NCBI GenBank assembly: GCA_001414485.1
Contig: LLEY01000029.1
Span: 124,001 to 188,000 of the forward strand
Direction: 5' to 3'
Source: Calycina herbarum
Taxonomy: Eukaryota > Ascomycota > Leotiomycetes > Helotiales > Pezizellaceae
DNA length: 64,000 bases
The translations under genes were made by a program, and so were the position numbers. Of the stretch, positions 34,175-45,799 are shown one piece after another; position 1 is the first letter of the stretch; each line of letters starts with the position of its first letter. A model generated the notes under the pieces. It saw only the letters and a program-made list of their open reading frames with translations. It was not told the origin of the DNA and did not search any database.

Positions 34175-34652
34175 GCTATTTACAGGTCACCTGCAAATTA
34201 CATGGTGTCGTACAACCACTCTCTCAAATAGACTGTTTACTGGTAACTTGCTTTTAATGAAGCTTCTTTTTTGAGGCATCTCTGTATCTAGTAGTCCGTA
34301 GGGTTTTTCATCTACGTTGTGATTTTGCTGCTATTCACAGGTAACCTACAAATTGCAATGATTCTCAAAACGAATAAGCCTTCCCTTCAATTCTCGAGCA
34401 ACTGATTTTTAACCAGCATTACTTAGGAAAGTGTATTATTTCAATCACTGTTGTTATATTACAAGTACTTATCATTACAGTTCATCACTTATTATTTTTA
34501 CGTCTATTCGTAGGTAACCTACAAATAGCACTATGTCACCTCTCCGCTTGTGATTTCTACGTGAGATAGACTTTATTCCCACTTCTTACATCTTAAATTC
34601 CCCTTATTTTTCCTTCTGTCGCTACTAGCAACGTATACCTACAAATTGCACT
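34175..34652 (+). repeat. Four dispersed copies of a GGTAACCTACAAATTGCA motif
   Basis: TATTTACAGGTCACCTGCAA (34178), TATTCACAGGTAACCTACAA (34332), TATTCGTAGGTAACCTACAA (34505) and ACGTATACCTACAAATTGCA (34631) are spaced by about 154, 174 and 126 bp. They look like the conserved part of a decayed tandem repeat of roughly 150 bp. The rest of 33916-35037 holds nothing recognised. Confidence 0.65.
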
Positions 34653-35037
34653 GAAAGCAATGCCTAGCACTCACGTGTCCGGCTTGTTGTCTGGAGTTCC
34701 ATGAATTGCGTATCCCTGGGTTAGACTAAGAAAGGTGATTTTAGATGAAGTGGTGTGTGTCCTCGCTTATGTTTGAATTTCTCTATTTTGTAGACGTGTA
34801 TTGATAGGGGAGCAGGCAGTTTATTTCCATGTTTCTCGGAGGGGTTTCTTTACTTTCGTTTATTTAAGGTATCCTCCATTTCCTATGAAGGTGCTGAGAG
34901 TTCTTATTGTTTCTCTATTGAGGTCTGGTAGAACGATACCTATTTGCTTATCACACATCGGTCCGACATTTGGCAAGAGTCTACAAATGCTTCGATATGT
35001 CTACTACCTAAATTATATCGTCCATATGCTGAACTCC

Positions 35038-36513
35038 TTATCGCGCCTGCCTAGGAAGATCCCTCAATTCCTCCTCATCGCTCGACCGCCTCCCCTCTTC
35101 AATCTTGGGTTCCTTCTCCCCACCTTCCTCATGTTGATGTAACTTCACATTGACAAACATAGCAAATAACCCCAAATCGTACGCAATCCTCAAAGCACCA
35201 GCGGCAACAAACGCAATCCAAAAACGATCATGACCCGCTAAAACACCGGTAACCGTGGGGCCAATTGCCGAAGCCAGCGTTCGAAGCATACTCGTAATTC
35301 CCATTATCGCTGTTCGCTCTTCTGGTCGAACGACCGCGGCAATAAAAGCCGCTCGTGGTGCTTGATCCATGTTATTCAATCCCGTCCGGATCATAAGCAG
35401 AATTACTGTCAAGACGATACCATTTGGTAATGGGAAGAATAGAACAGCTGCCGAAGATGGTAAGTGTGTGAACACCATGGTATTGACGAGGCCGAGACGA
35501 CGCGATAGTGGCGCCGCAAAGAGTGTCGAGATGAAGGATAAGAAATAGCTTGCAGATGTGATATCCCCCAGTGTCGATTTTGGGAGATGGAATTTCAAAT
35601 CCATGTAGTACGTGACGAGCGAGTATCCCACCATTCCGTCCGCAAGGGAGTCGATGATGAGTAGGAACCACAGCTTGTACATCGCCACTCTCGTGTCTTT
35701 CGAGATATGAGTAAAGAAGCTCTTCTTTTCCGGTTCCACCTCCACCTTCGCCTGTGGCTGATCCAAACTCCGGGAATCCCGTTCTTCCAGCTCCTGGCCC
35801 TCTTCCCCTTCCAACAACCCCTCAGTATCCTCTCCTTCCACCTTCACCGCAACCGGCGCCTCACACTTCTCACTCAAAAGTACCATACACAAAATATTCA
35901 ACAACCCAACCACAGAATAAATCCAAAAAATAGCATGATACGCATCAGTGACCACCCAACCATCCAGTCTTTCCAGAAAATCCACAACTCGTCCACTAGC
36001 TTCCGTCCCAATACTCTGTCCAAGAGTAGCAGCAGTAATATACCAAGCCAAAACATCCGGTCTAGTCTTCGGTCCCGTAAGCGTACTCAACATACTCTCC
36101 TCAATAGCCCTAAACGGCCCAAAATCACTCCCATTCGCACTGATAACCCCCAACACCGCCGCTGACAGTAATATCCAATAATTCTCGAAATAGGAAAATA
36201 TCACGCCTGACACAACCATGAGGGTTGAGCCACCGATGAGAACTAGTCGTCGGCCGACTCGATCCGCGACCAAGGTTATCCCCACAGAGAGCAGGACATC
36301 TCCAAGAAGCGTCAAGGTCATGAAAAGACCAATATAAGTATCGGAAAATTTGAGCGCCGAGAAGAAGAGTGCTAAGATGAGGGAAACGGTGCCGAAGGCT
36401 ATCATTCGGAGACAGCGGGCTGTGATGATGAGCCAGGCGTCGAGACCGGTGGAGTAGAGGGAGTTGAGACCGAGTTCTCGGTAGACCCAGGTTATGTGTT
36501 TGAGTACCGCCAT
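35038..36513 (-). CDS. Major facilitator superfamily transporter
   Basis: A single exon. The start is placed at MAVLKHITWVYRELG (36513); a longer frame back to 36669 would add an unlikely extra hydrophobic leader. About 12 membrane segments are visible in two halves. The motif A loop reads VADRVGRRLVLIGGS after segment 2, with its weaker copy after segment 8 (PLSRRLGLVNTM). The central cytoplasmic loop is acidic (EGLLEGEEGQELEERD). The tail is basic/acidic and ends DLPRQAR. The substrate is unknown. About 491 residues, normal for the family. Confidence 0.9.
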   Translation of the reverse strand: MAVLKHITWVYRELGLNSLYSTGLDAWLIITARCLRMIAFGTVSLILALFFSALKFSDTYIGLFMTLTLLGDVLLSVGITLVADRVGRRLVLIGGSTLMVVSGVIFSYFENYWILLSAAVLGVISANGSDFGPFRAIEESMLSTLTGPKTRPDVLAWYITAATLGQSIGTEASGRVVDFLERLDGWVVTDAYHAIFWIYSVVGLLNILCMVLLSEKCEAPVAVKVEGEDTEGLLEGEEGQELEERDSRSLDQPQAKVEVEPEKKSFFTHISKDTRVAMYKLWFLLIIDSLADGMVGYSLVTYYMDLKFHLPKSTLGDITSASYFLSFISTLFAAPLSRRLGLVNTMVFTHLPSSAAVLFFPLPNGIVLTVILLMIRTGLNNMDQAPRAAFIAAVVRPEERTAIMGITSMLRTLASAIGPTVTGVLAGHDRFWIAFVAAGALRIAYDLGLFAMFVNVKLHQHEEGGEKEPKIEEGRRSSDEEELRDLPRQAR

Positions 36514-37258
36514 GATGATCGACTTCACGACAGCAATGAAAGGATGAGAGGATGGAGGGAGGAAAGAGGAAAAGAGAATACAAACCAGACACACGACACA
36601 ATACTTAGAACGGTGAAAAAATTGACCTAAATTACTGGGGTTTCTCATGCATGTTTCTTTTGGCGTCATTAGTATACAATTGGGTTGGTGAGAAATTCAA
36701 AGGTGGGGTTTGCGGGGTGGCGAGGAGGTGCCGGAAATCCGTGATCGGGATTTGAAGATGCTATTCTATATTGGATTGCCTTCTTCATGTTGAATATTTG
36801 AAGAAGATTTGTGAAAAGCTTCTGCGTGAAGAAAATCCCTGCAAGAACATAAATAAATAGGCTTTTCCAGTGCTATATAAAAGAGACCGATGTCGCAGTA
36901 CACGTGACTCTCCTGGAACCAGCCCAACGCCCTCCGAGAAGCGGGAAGAATTATTTTGTGTCGAGGAGTTGTAATGCCACTTGACGGAATTGCTCTGTGG
37001 TTCCGGTACTAGAATAACAAGAATCCGGAGGTGAGGAGACATATTTAGAGCAACTTCCAACGAGTTTGATTCGGGAAGGGTGACTACTCTCTAAATGAAA
37101 TGTAGCTGAGACACTTGAGAGACGATTTGTAAAGAAGCGATGATCAAAACGTGGATTTTCGGGCAATCAGAAAATGAACACAGTTTCCAATTTAAGTTAT
37201 ATGATGCAACCCTTCAGAAGAGATGCCGCTAAAGACAATGCAACTGCAACCCCCAAAC
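36514..37258. other. Intergenic, no gene seen
   Basis: Promoter of the transporter and 3' flank of the aldolase gene. Confidence 0.5.
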
Positions 37259-38342
37259 TTACCACTTATAATCAACACCACTCTCATGCTCCATCATATC
37301 AAATTGAGGCTTGGCACTAAACCATCCCCCTCTCTCGGTACCAACCGTCTCGTATGTGTATGCAGCATCCTTATCGTCGATTTTGATCGTCTCCCCACCC
37401 CTGCCGCCAGCGGCAGCATCTGCGAGGAGTTGGGCATGGCAGCATTTTTCCAAGCTCATGAACCAAAAGACCGCGCTCTCAATCGTTTTTCCGCATGTTA
37501 ACAACCCGTGGTTTTGTAGAAGAGCCGCCTTTTTCTGCCCAAGTGCTTTTGCAATGGCAATACCCTCGTCCGCCGCCAGAACAATTCCCCGAAATGAGTT
37601 GTAGACTGCAAGGTCATTGTGAAAGGCACACGAGTCTTGTGTAATGGTATCGAGAGGACGACCGAGGGTGCAGAAAGCTCGTCCGTAAATGGAATGGGAG
37701 TGTGCCACGCAATTGATTTCGGGGCGTGCTTCGTGGACGGCATGATGAATCATGTAAGCTATATATGTTAGCGGAAATACCGGAAATGCCAAATTTGTAG
37801 GAGGGGAACCTACCAGCTGTATTGAGGAGACGACATGGGCCGCCATCAACGACCTTTCCTTCAGCATTAACTCGAATTAAATCTGATGCTTTGAGAAGAG
37901 GCCATGCGACCCCGAATGGGTTTACCCAAAAGCTGGTAGGCTCAACTGGGTCCTATCCAAACACAGTATTAGCGGAGAGGTTCCAGTTTTCCAAGTCTCC
38001 GTCCCCGCGTAATGTCCGGAGGCTCGCCCGAAGTCTTCTGTTCTCAATTGAGGAAGAGTAACATACCCTCAATGTTATATGGCCTGCAACGCCCTCATCA
38101 AACCCATATTTGGCAAAAATACGGAAAGCCAGTGCCAATCTGCCCTTCTGGTACTCTCTCTCTTTGTATGGGTCGCTGAACTCAGCTATTGGGGGTTTTG
38201 GGATAGCAACAAACTCGGTAGCCTCGGCTTGTTTTGTGCTGACCCCGACTTCGAGAGGGGCCGTTGCTGGCTGCTCGCTCTTGCTCGATGGTACGCTTGC
38301 ACCCGAGTCTGCAATATCAGTGGTTGCGGATGGAGGAGCCAT
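37259..38342 (-). CDS. Class II aldolase/adducin-domain protein
   Basis: Three exons: 38342-38067, 37952-37814 and 37758-37259. The introns (114 and 55 bp) have GTATGT and GTAGGT donors and keep frame. The domain runs RIFAKYGFDEGVAGHITLRD, SFWVNPFGVAW, then the metal-site histidines CVAHSHSIYGRAF and the later LLQNHGLLTCGKTIESAVF. The N-terminal 55 residues are Ser/Ala/Pro-rich. Relatives act on sugar phosphates (RhaD/AraD type) or form adducin-like scaffolds; many fungal copies are untested. Three metal-binding His are present, so an enzyme is likely. An upstream in-frame ATG (MPYCHFSSS) could extend the start. Confidence 0.88.
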
Positions 38343-39121
38343 GGTTGTGATGGTATCAATATCAAGAGAGCTTGAGAAATGGCAGTAAGGCATAAAGGCA
38401 GAAAGAAGTTGGAGTATCTTGAGCTGGAGAAGGAGAGGGAGAGGGAGAGGGAGAGGAAGAGGAAATAGTTGACAAAGAGAAACTCGAGGAGATGCAATGG
38501 CACATCTGCGATTGGTTGGTACTTGTGTAGTAGTAGTCCATAAGCTTACAAGTCTTGGGTGAAGAATGGGGGAGGATACAGTAGCGTGACGGGGAGCAGA
38601 TAAGTTGTGGAGTTGATAGGGCAGCTCGCAGTTGTAGCTCAAGGTTGGGTCAAGGTTGGGGTCCTTCCAGTTTGCCAGTTTGATATTGTGGGGTACTCGT
38701 AAAGGTTACTCCGTACCCACCTCACTAGCCCAATACATCACAGGCTCCACACCTCAGCCGAACGACGACGCTCAGAAGTTCTAACATCCATCGAAATTAT
38801 TCAACACCATTTCTTTTGTACGGAGTACGATATATATATTGATTTTCTCTGTTGTCTTTCCATTGCGAGTTCTATCTCAGCTTCTGCCATGATGCATTGG
38901 GCTTATCTGCATCATGGCCGCAGCTGCAGGTTTTTTGCGCCCAACGAGCATCTCGATAGCCTCATCTCCCTTCAATTGCTTCAATTGCTCTCAAATCATG
39001 GGTTCGATTGACCTCTGGGTCTTGTTCTTTCACACGAGTGGAAAACTCGCCGCCAGTGTGGCCTCCTCGAACTGTCCTGTTGTTTGACTATCCAGCAAGG
39101 CCGCAGTGTCCTCTCCTCAAC
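38343..39121. other. Divergent promoter region with a CT/GA-rich microsatellite
   Basis: GAGAGGGAGAGGGAGAGGAA lies at about 38438-38460. The palindromic ATGATGCATTGGGCTTATCTGCATCAT lies near 38890. No gene is seen. Confidence 0.5.
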
Positions 39122-40080
39122 ATGAGCGATATCACACCGCCCATGGAAGGATACCCCGCTCTGGCCTCTCTCCAAGGCCAATACCCAGAACTCGCCATAT
39201 ACCGTCGCTTTGCGACTCTTAATGCACGTCACCTATTATACTTGCAAGCGGAAATTGTTAGTCTGGAAACGGACCTCGAGAATGACAGCAGAATAGATGG
39301 CATATCTAACGATGAGAAGACGAGGCTACGCAACAAGAATTGGTATTATCTGAGCAGAAAGAACGAGAAGGTTGTTTGCTCGCAGTGGCACACCATGTTG
39401 TCACTAAACGAGAAACTGAAAGAATATAGTAAGTACTGAACTGATTCCCAGACAGTTTAATCGTACTTTGCTAATATTCATAAAGATGAGTGCCTTTTGC
39501 TACAACGTCAGCTCTTAACATTCGATCCGCCCGACCGCGGGAACCTCAAATTATTGAATCGATGGCTCAGCGATGAAAGGCACGGCAATTTCGCACTCCA
39601 AGGTCTCGATAAAAATATCTGGAAAGAGGGTCGCGATCTCCTGGTGGTCAAACCCGATGCTTTCGTGGGAGATTCTTTTACCAAGCTCCTGCAAAGAGTC
39701 TTGATAGATCCTTTTCACGCGCTGCGCAGTAGCTGTCGGCAGCCCCCGGACCTGGAGAATGGAATATACACGTATGCAGAGCGCACCACTATCAGGATTG
39801 CCAACGTGGTAGGTACCGCAATAGCATCATTGTTGCCTATCTCGGCTGTCGTCGTTTTGTGTTTCGTTCGAGATCTGCTAAAGAGGCTTGGGATGGTTGC
39901 TTTATTTACGGTGTTGTTCTCACTTGCTTTGGTGGCCACGACGAGAGCGAAACGAATCGAGATCTTTGCTGCAACTGCTGCGTAAGTAGTGCCATTCCCA
40001 ATCATGAAAAACATCTAACATCCTCGTTACACAGATTTGCAAGCGTTCAGGTGGTTTTCATTGGCTCTGTTCCAGTATGA
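39122..40080 (+). CDS. DUF6594-type fungal membrane protein
   Basis: Three exons: 39122-39428, 39486-39981 and 40035-40080; introns of 57 and 53 bp (GTAAGT both). The start MSDITPPMEGYPALASL leads to the typical head YPELAIYRRFATLNARHLLY and LQAEIVSLETDLENDSR, a helical section, and two to three membrane segments at the C-terminus (GTAIASLLPISAVVVLCFV, MVALFTVLFSLALVATT, then VQVVFIGSVPV). This family is abundant in filamentous ascomycetes and its function is not known. 282 residues. Confidence 0.85.
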
Positions 40081-40528
40081 ACGGCTAGGTTATGATTAGT
40101 TTATATACAAAAAAAAAAGAAACATCATCATATCCTCCACCTGCCAGAGGTCTAAGTGCGCCCACAAGACCATATCCTCCGTTTGCCAGAGGTCTTGAAT
40201 TCGCTGCTTTATATCCCGCAATGCCATTCCAGCACAAACAAACCAGAAAGAAAAGGTTCGCCAAGCCATCAAGTCGCCGTTATTCTTGGGATTTTGAGCT
40301 TCTTGTCGTGGACGATTGAAAACAAGAATGAGTGTTGAATCCGCGGCAGCCACACAATCCCAAGGTTCCGCCGGAAAGCGGGGTGGCACGTTGCATGCTG
40401 GAGGCGGGATTGGTGTACGGCGAAGGGGCAAACAGGCTCTTCTGATCCAGCAATGCGGCCAGGGAGTCTGTTGTCCCCTGGGCCATTCGAGGGAGAAGCG
40501 TATCTTCGATCAATACAGCATACCGCCG
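40081..40528. other. Intergenic with a 40-bp direct duplication
   Basis: CATATCCTCC...TGCCAGAGGTCT occurs twice, at about 40126-40152 and 40166-40192. No gene is called. Confidence 0.55.
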
Positions 40529-41215
40529 TCAAATTTCTCTACTGAAGCTACCACTTGATGAATCGCGTGTGCTATTTTGGCTGGCACCGCTGGCATAACG
40601 TTGCGCCTCCGCTGCTTGGCGGTCTGCTTGTCTCTCTTCCTCCTGTCGTCGTGCAGCTTCATCACGAAGGAGCTCACGGGCTTGCTCGCTATCCTTTCTT
40701 CGCTTTTTTTGTTCTTCGCGGAAGAGTTAGCTTCGATTTCGGAAAAGGATGCCCACTCTTTGGTTCTTACCTTTACTTTCCCTCCCATTTCGAATAGTGA
40801 ACATCAAAGGAGCCCCTCGCCGGCGTAACTTGAGGTAGAAATCTCGGTTGAGAATCATGTCGTACTCTTTTTGGGTGTCTGGTATATGGCAAAAGGTTTC
40901 CTTGTACAGTCGACCACAGTTCCCTCTTGAAAATTGAAGTTCAACTTCACCACCGACTTCCATCTCTTCTCCGTTGAGCATGATGATGGTACCACGATCG
41001 CCCCTTGGTATTCCACGGACATGCTGCATCGCGTCATCTGTGATGAGGTTCGGACCTGCGTTGCCCGTATCAATCAAGACATTCACACGCGTGATGATGT
41101 TGGGATCGGTGCTCGAATATAAAATGGCATTCCATTCGATGTCCTCCTCTGCATTGCCTGACTGGCCAAATCTGGGTCGGATCTTGCGTCGGATCTTACA
41201 TGAAACGGTTCCCAT
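40529..41215 (-). CDS. Stand-alone retropepsin-like aspartic protease protein
   Basis: Two exons: 41215-40771 and 40713-40529. The 57-bp intron has donor GTAAGA, a GCTAAC branch and acceptor GAAG. Around residue 45 the active-site loop reads VNVLIDTGNAGPNLITDD, and the second wall-to-active-site segment is KEYDMILNRDFYLKLRRRG, the pattern of gag-pol-type retropepsins (D-T-G, then hD.ILG-like). Exon 2 is an Arg/Glu/Gln-rich coiled coil (LLRDEAARRQEEERQADRQA). No integrase or reverse transcriptase is nearby and no LTRs are seen, so it may be a domesticated copy. The hydrophobic Gly of ILG is Asn-Arg here, so activity is uncertain. Confidence 0.78.
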
Positions 41216-44200
41216 TTTTGTTTCGGTAGGTTGCTATCAAGTCTGGATTCGATGCAGTATCCTTGAATGATTGCTGGGCGGTGATTCGTTGTTCGTAATG
41301 TGCAATATGTGTGAGAATGTTTGACTTTCAACTGATGTTTGCTGATATAGTGGAAATGTCCGGGGGTATAAAGGGGATGATTTATGTTGGGTGTATCAGA
41401 AAACGGAAGAAGACGAACCACCTTATATACCTTACGAGAACTTTGTCAGAAGGCAAGGAATATCCGACCTAACGTCCGTCATCAATTGGCTTTTGTGGAT
41501 TCATTGTAAAGAAAATCAACAAGGTTTTGATAACTACTTCGTCCCAGGCGTAACTATTACTGCAGATTTGTTTGCTTCCAGGGTCTTTGGCCGGTTTTCA
41601 TGGGGGGTTGTTTCGCTTCTGCCGTAATAGTTCCGCTTGAGACGAAGTATTGTTCTTGTCATGCTGCTCCTGCGTTATCGGTAGTTGTTGGCGAAATGTC
41701 AGCTCTGGACCAATCGCGGAGCCTCGACTAAACCCTCCACCGCTCGTATGTGGATGTCCCCTCCGCTTTTGCCACTGGAGAGGCTCTCGATGTGGTGCTC
41801 TCGAAGCATGATGGCAGCAGACTGCCATTTCGGGTGCCAGACGCTCTCACAATCCTCCAACCATCATCCCATGGGGTCTCTCGCGTGCTGCCACGGTTAG
41901 AAATTCATACGTGCATGTTAAATGCGGATGTTAACCAGCCCGGCGGCTCTGATCCATCCTGCTTTGTCCGTCCGTCCCCCCCCTGAGATCCTCGGTCAAG
42001 TCTCTGTGAACTTGAGGTACCAAGTTTAGACATTATGCTGGTAAGAAAAGAACGGTGTTGTAGTCAAGTTAAGGTTGAAGGCATTTGCTGGCACATGAAA
42101 CTCAATTGAGATCGCATTTAGCCCGAATTGAATCTCTTCAGCCTCTGGGGAGCGCCTCGCAAACACATTGGTTCCACGGGTCCATCAGCCGCCCCTTCTC
42201 CCCGATACAGGCAGTAGAAGAGTGGAAGAGTGGAGTCTGGCACACAAAGGCCCGGGAAGATGGACGCCTTACTCGTAAATCTCAACTCGCTGACCCTGGC
42301 CCGCCTCTCGCTTCTCCCCCCACACCCTTTCATCCACCCAAGTCTCGCGGTGGCTTCCGACCCTACTAAAATCGCAACGAAGAAACTTAACAGTAAATAA
42401 TTGCAAAAATATAACAAAAATACGACTAGATGCGCAGAATGCTAAATAACTATTCCCCTGAGTTTTAAACTTTTTTATATTTTTTGCGTCGACTTAGGTA
42501 CGTTGATACTCCTTCAAGCATAAAGTAATGGTGCCACTTTCCGTGTCCACCGCGAGCCAAGTATCACACCCTTGCCTCCCTCATCCCACGCGGACGATCA
42601 GTTCGTCCCCCCTGCCTCCGTGCACGGAGGGACCCCTGGGTCTGCTAATTAGCTTCTCCCCCGCTGAGTGGCTCGACGGAAGTACATCCTGAGAAGGCTT
42701 CAAGTTTGGTAACGACTACTGCTGGCACGCTGGGCTTTTCTACTTTAAAAGTGGTGCCCGTCATGATCATCAAAAATATCTCAACTTATCATATATGATA
42801 TTCCTGCCGAATAACGCGTGAGACCATGGCAGGCTCGGCAAGGCAGATTCGAAGGCAGAGAGGTATGTTCATCCAATTCAGCACGTGGTTTTCCCATGAC
42901 GGACGACTAACTGAGCTACCCCTGCACTCATCTCATACTTCGCATTTGCTATGATAATCCACCAGCTGTTACGAAGCAGGACAAACGTTCCCATCGTCGT
43001 CAACATGATAATTGCCTTTCAGCGTTCGTGCTGGTGAGAGCCGAGCTCACCTTGAATTTGGTGTTCTAGGCAGTTCTTGCCGCGCGCGAGGGCAGGTGCT
43101 TCCAAACCAACGGTATAAGGGGCCCCGCATAATCTCTCCCTCTCGGATGATTTCAGATCACGAAGAAAGTAAAGAATATTATTATTGACAAGACCCCTTT
43201 TTTTCTAAAAGGGGTTTTATCAATTCCATAGAGGTTCCAGAGTTCATACCTTCTAATGTGCATCATAGAAGCCACCACTGCAAAGAGTAGAAATTTCCTA
43301 GAATATTCCATAGCACTTCAAATGCGTAGCCAAAAACGAAGCGGATTTTTGATAAGTTACAGTTACATGCGATATAATCCTCTTTCTGACGTTTCTTTGT
43401 CAGCCGTGCTTTTTTTCCCAATTCTTGTAGAAACCAGAAGTCAGAAGTACTCTATAAGAGACGAGACCTAGCTTGAAAAAAAGCTATTGGTTATTTCTTC
43501 TTGTTACTTCTTATAAGTGTTTCTAAACTACAAGAATTATTTCTAAAATAGATATCCCTTTCTAAAGATACCTGTCTTTTTTTCTCAAGATGGCAACCCT
43601 TGTCGGCTTTGCTAAGACTCTATAGAAATCAAGACTGAGAAAAAAGCGGTTGTTTTCTTCTTGGAGGGCCTATAGAGTAGCTCTCATCGACTGTTCTCGA
43701 AAATAGAATGTCATACGTTTTTGGCAAGAAGAAATCTTCTAAAAAGAAGCTTATATCGCAACTGAAAGACCAAGTGTAGTAACGTCCATTGAACAACCAA
43801 ACCTCCTCTATTCTCCAGAAGACTTCATTCCATTTGGAGTTTTGAAAAATTATTCAACTGCGAAATCAGACTATTTAAACAGGAAAAATATATGTGTTTT
43901 GATAAGAGTTACTACAGGTTGGCAGTGAGGTTTGAGAAAGGGGCAATGATTCTAGCCTGAATGGGGTTGTGGTGCTCACAGCAGAATAGTGTGGCACTGC
44001 TGTACTGCAAACAGTGTTTGACTTCACGATGTTTGTCGCTCGCAGCTGGAACTTAATTGGCTACAAGTGACTGATGAAACCTACGAATTACTGCTTTAAA
44101 TTTCTAATTGAACAATATTTCCATTTTGTCTCGCTGTTTTCTGTGATGCGTCCTGTTCAAGATTTTTCCGCAGAGGAAAATTCATTAAATGTCAAATAAC

Positions 44201-44300
44201 TGTCATCCATTCATCAGTACATTAGGAAATAGGAGGTTGTTTAATGTGATGGAGTGCTGTTTTTATGCTGGACGACTTACATCCTATAACACCCCAATGA
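41216..44300. other. Gene-poor 3 kb
   Basis: A few frames of 70-100 codons occur here but none has protein-like composition or splice support. 42400-42500 and 43150-43920 are AT-rich. No repeat family of note is seen. Confidence 0.5.
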
Positions 44301-45204
44301 TTAACACGTCGGAAACTGTACTCCCACCCTCGTAATAATCGCCTCCATCGGAACACTTGTATTTGACAATGTCGACGAACAATGTTCGGTATGATGATAA
44401 CTCGCCAATTCTCCCTGCACTTTCCAGCCCCTCTCCACTGAACGATGGAGCATCTTCCAAGCATAAATACAGTGATAGATGTGATATCTCCTGGTCGTCC
44501 ACAATCGCTCCGGGTGGGTATTGCCAACTTCCTCGTATGGTATGGGACTGAGCATCTCAGGCTCTGGGACTTCGATTCCGGGTCTTGAACTGTGGTAAAA
44601 ATCCCATGGACCAAGTTCTTCGAACTCTTTTGTCAAGTCGGCATCGAAGCAATCGGGATGCTCCCAGGACATGGTCATCTAAATATCAGAATTAGTTGAG
44701 TCTTATAAACTTTTTAATTCCCTTCTAAGTTTCATCTGTTCATTCTAACATAGAACTTCGTAATAAGAGATAGTTAGTTAAAAGCTAATGACCGAGAAAA
44801 CTTACAATATCCCAATGACATCCAAGACCCCGAGCTTCATCGGAGCTATTTCCACAAGTAAACGTACCTGATTTTTGAAGTCCACATGAAGAGCTAGCGA
44901 CAGTGTTCAGCCTCGAATTCTGACCGGGTTCTGAAATTGGAGGAATATGTTCAATGATGCCCGAAAGAATGAGGCTAATGGCGAAAAGGATGAGAAACGT
45001 CGATATGAGAATGCCAAAGCAAAAACCCAACCCAATCACTTTCATCCGAAGTGTTTGTCGATCTTGAGATAAAACAGGATTTCCAGCTTCGGGTGGTGTA
45101 GTATCGTCCTCGTCTTGTTTTTGGCTGATGGGTTGGTATCGCAGAGGTGGTGCACCCATGTTTTCAAAAATTCTGGACAAGAAATTCATAGAAATTAAAA
45201 TCAT
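44301..45204 (-). CDS. Single-pass membrane protein with twin HxxHC motifs (UstYa-like architecture), member B
   Basis: Two exons: 45204-44806 and 44678-44301, joined across intron 44679-44805 to read GCHWDIMTMSWEHPDCFD. A cytosolic head of about 50 residues is followed by one membrane segment (FCFGILISTFLILFAISLIL) and a luminal domain. The block CGNSSDEARGLGC matches CGDTLEEAEAVGC of the gene at 48988-49857, and both go on to D-I-M-T. Two HxxHC motifs are present: HIYHC in RRYHIYHCIYAWKMLHRS and HTEHC in YHHTEHCSS. Twin HxxHC behind one membrane pass is the signature of UstYa (DUF3328) oxidases, but the rest of the sequence is unlike canonical UstYa. The role is inferred from this and the cluster. 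Confidence 0.8.
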
Positions 45205-45451
45205 AAAGGCAAATCCTTTGTGATCGTTAAGAGAACTTCTCAGAGAATGGCATCTAGTTTGTTCAAGTCACATGTATACAGTTGCTCCGGTACCTAAGTC
45301 CGGAGGCATGTGTGGTACTCCCATTGGCCTCATCAAATCATTACACCGGCAAGAAAAACCGAACAGGACAAAAAGAACAACTTGTGAATGAACTAAGTAT
45401 CGGAAGCATTTTCTTGCTACCCAAACCTCTCTATTTCATCAAATTGAAAGC

Positions 45452-45728
45452 ATGTTTCGAGAAGAAAACTTCACATCGCCCGAAAATAAGCGAGGTCAGG
45501 GGTGGTCCATGAGACTTGTCTTCCTTTGCTTTATTCTATGGCTTGCATCATCAGCATCATTTGGAGGATTAATTGCAGTTTGGAGTCAAGGAAGTAGTGA
45601 GTAAAGTCTTTGTTCAGTTGTCTATTTACGTCTTGACCCTTATTTCCTGCTAGTGAGAAAAGCTACGGCAGGTAGAATTTTTGAGAACGAAGCAATAGGA
45701 CTTCCTTGGCGGGACCCCCTGACTTCAA
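45452..45728 (+). CDS. Possible small membrane protein (2-3 exons)
   Basis: Exon 1 (45452-45596) encodes MFREENFTSPENKRG, then a membrane segment (MRLVFLCFILWLASSASFGG). A 57-bp intron (GTGAGT...CTAG) joins exon 2 (45654-45728): RKATAGRIFENEAIGLPWRD. A GTAAGC donor follows and the next exon would end within a few codons, giving about 75-85 residues. It is head-to-head with member B across about 250 bp holding a TCCGGA site. It could also be the decayed 5' end of a longer membrane protein. Confidence 0.4.
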
Positions 45729-45799
45729 GTAAGCTTTTGGGACATTCGAAATACGAGGTTCGATAGCTAATTCGCTGGTTTAGAGTGATTTACGTCAAA

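Noticed and set aside
36514..36669. Longer N-terminus of the MFS transporter
   Set aside because: It would add an extra hydrophobic leader before the usual start; the ATG at 36513 fits the family.
40529..41215. Remnant of a full gypsy-type retrotransposon
   Set aside because: No LTRs, reverse transcriptase or integrase are found on either side.
45282..45512. 76-codon plus-strand frame before the small membrane gene
   Set aside because: It overlaps the promoter shared with member B and the composition is random; the spliced frame from 45452 is better.
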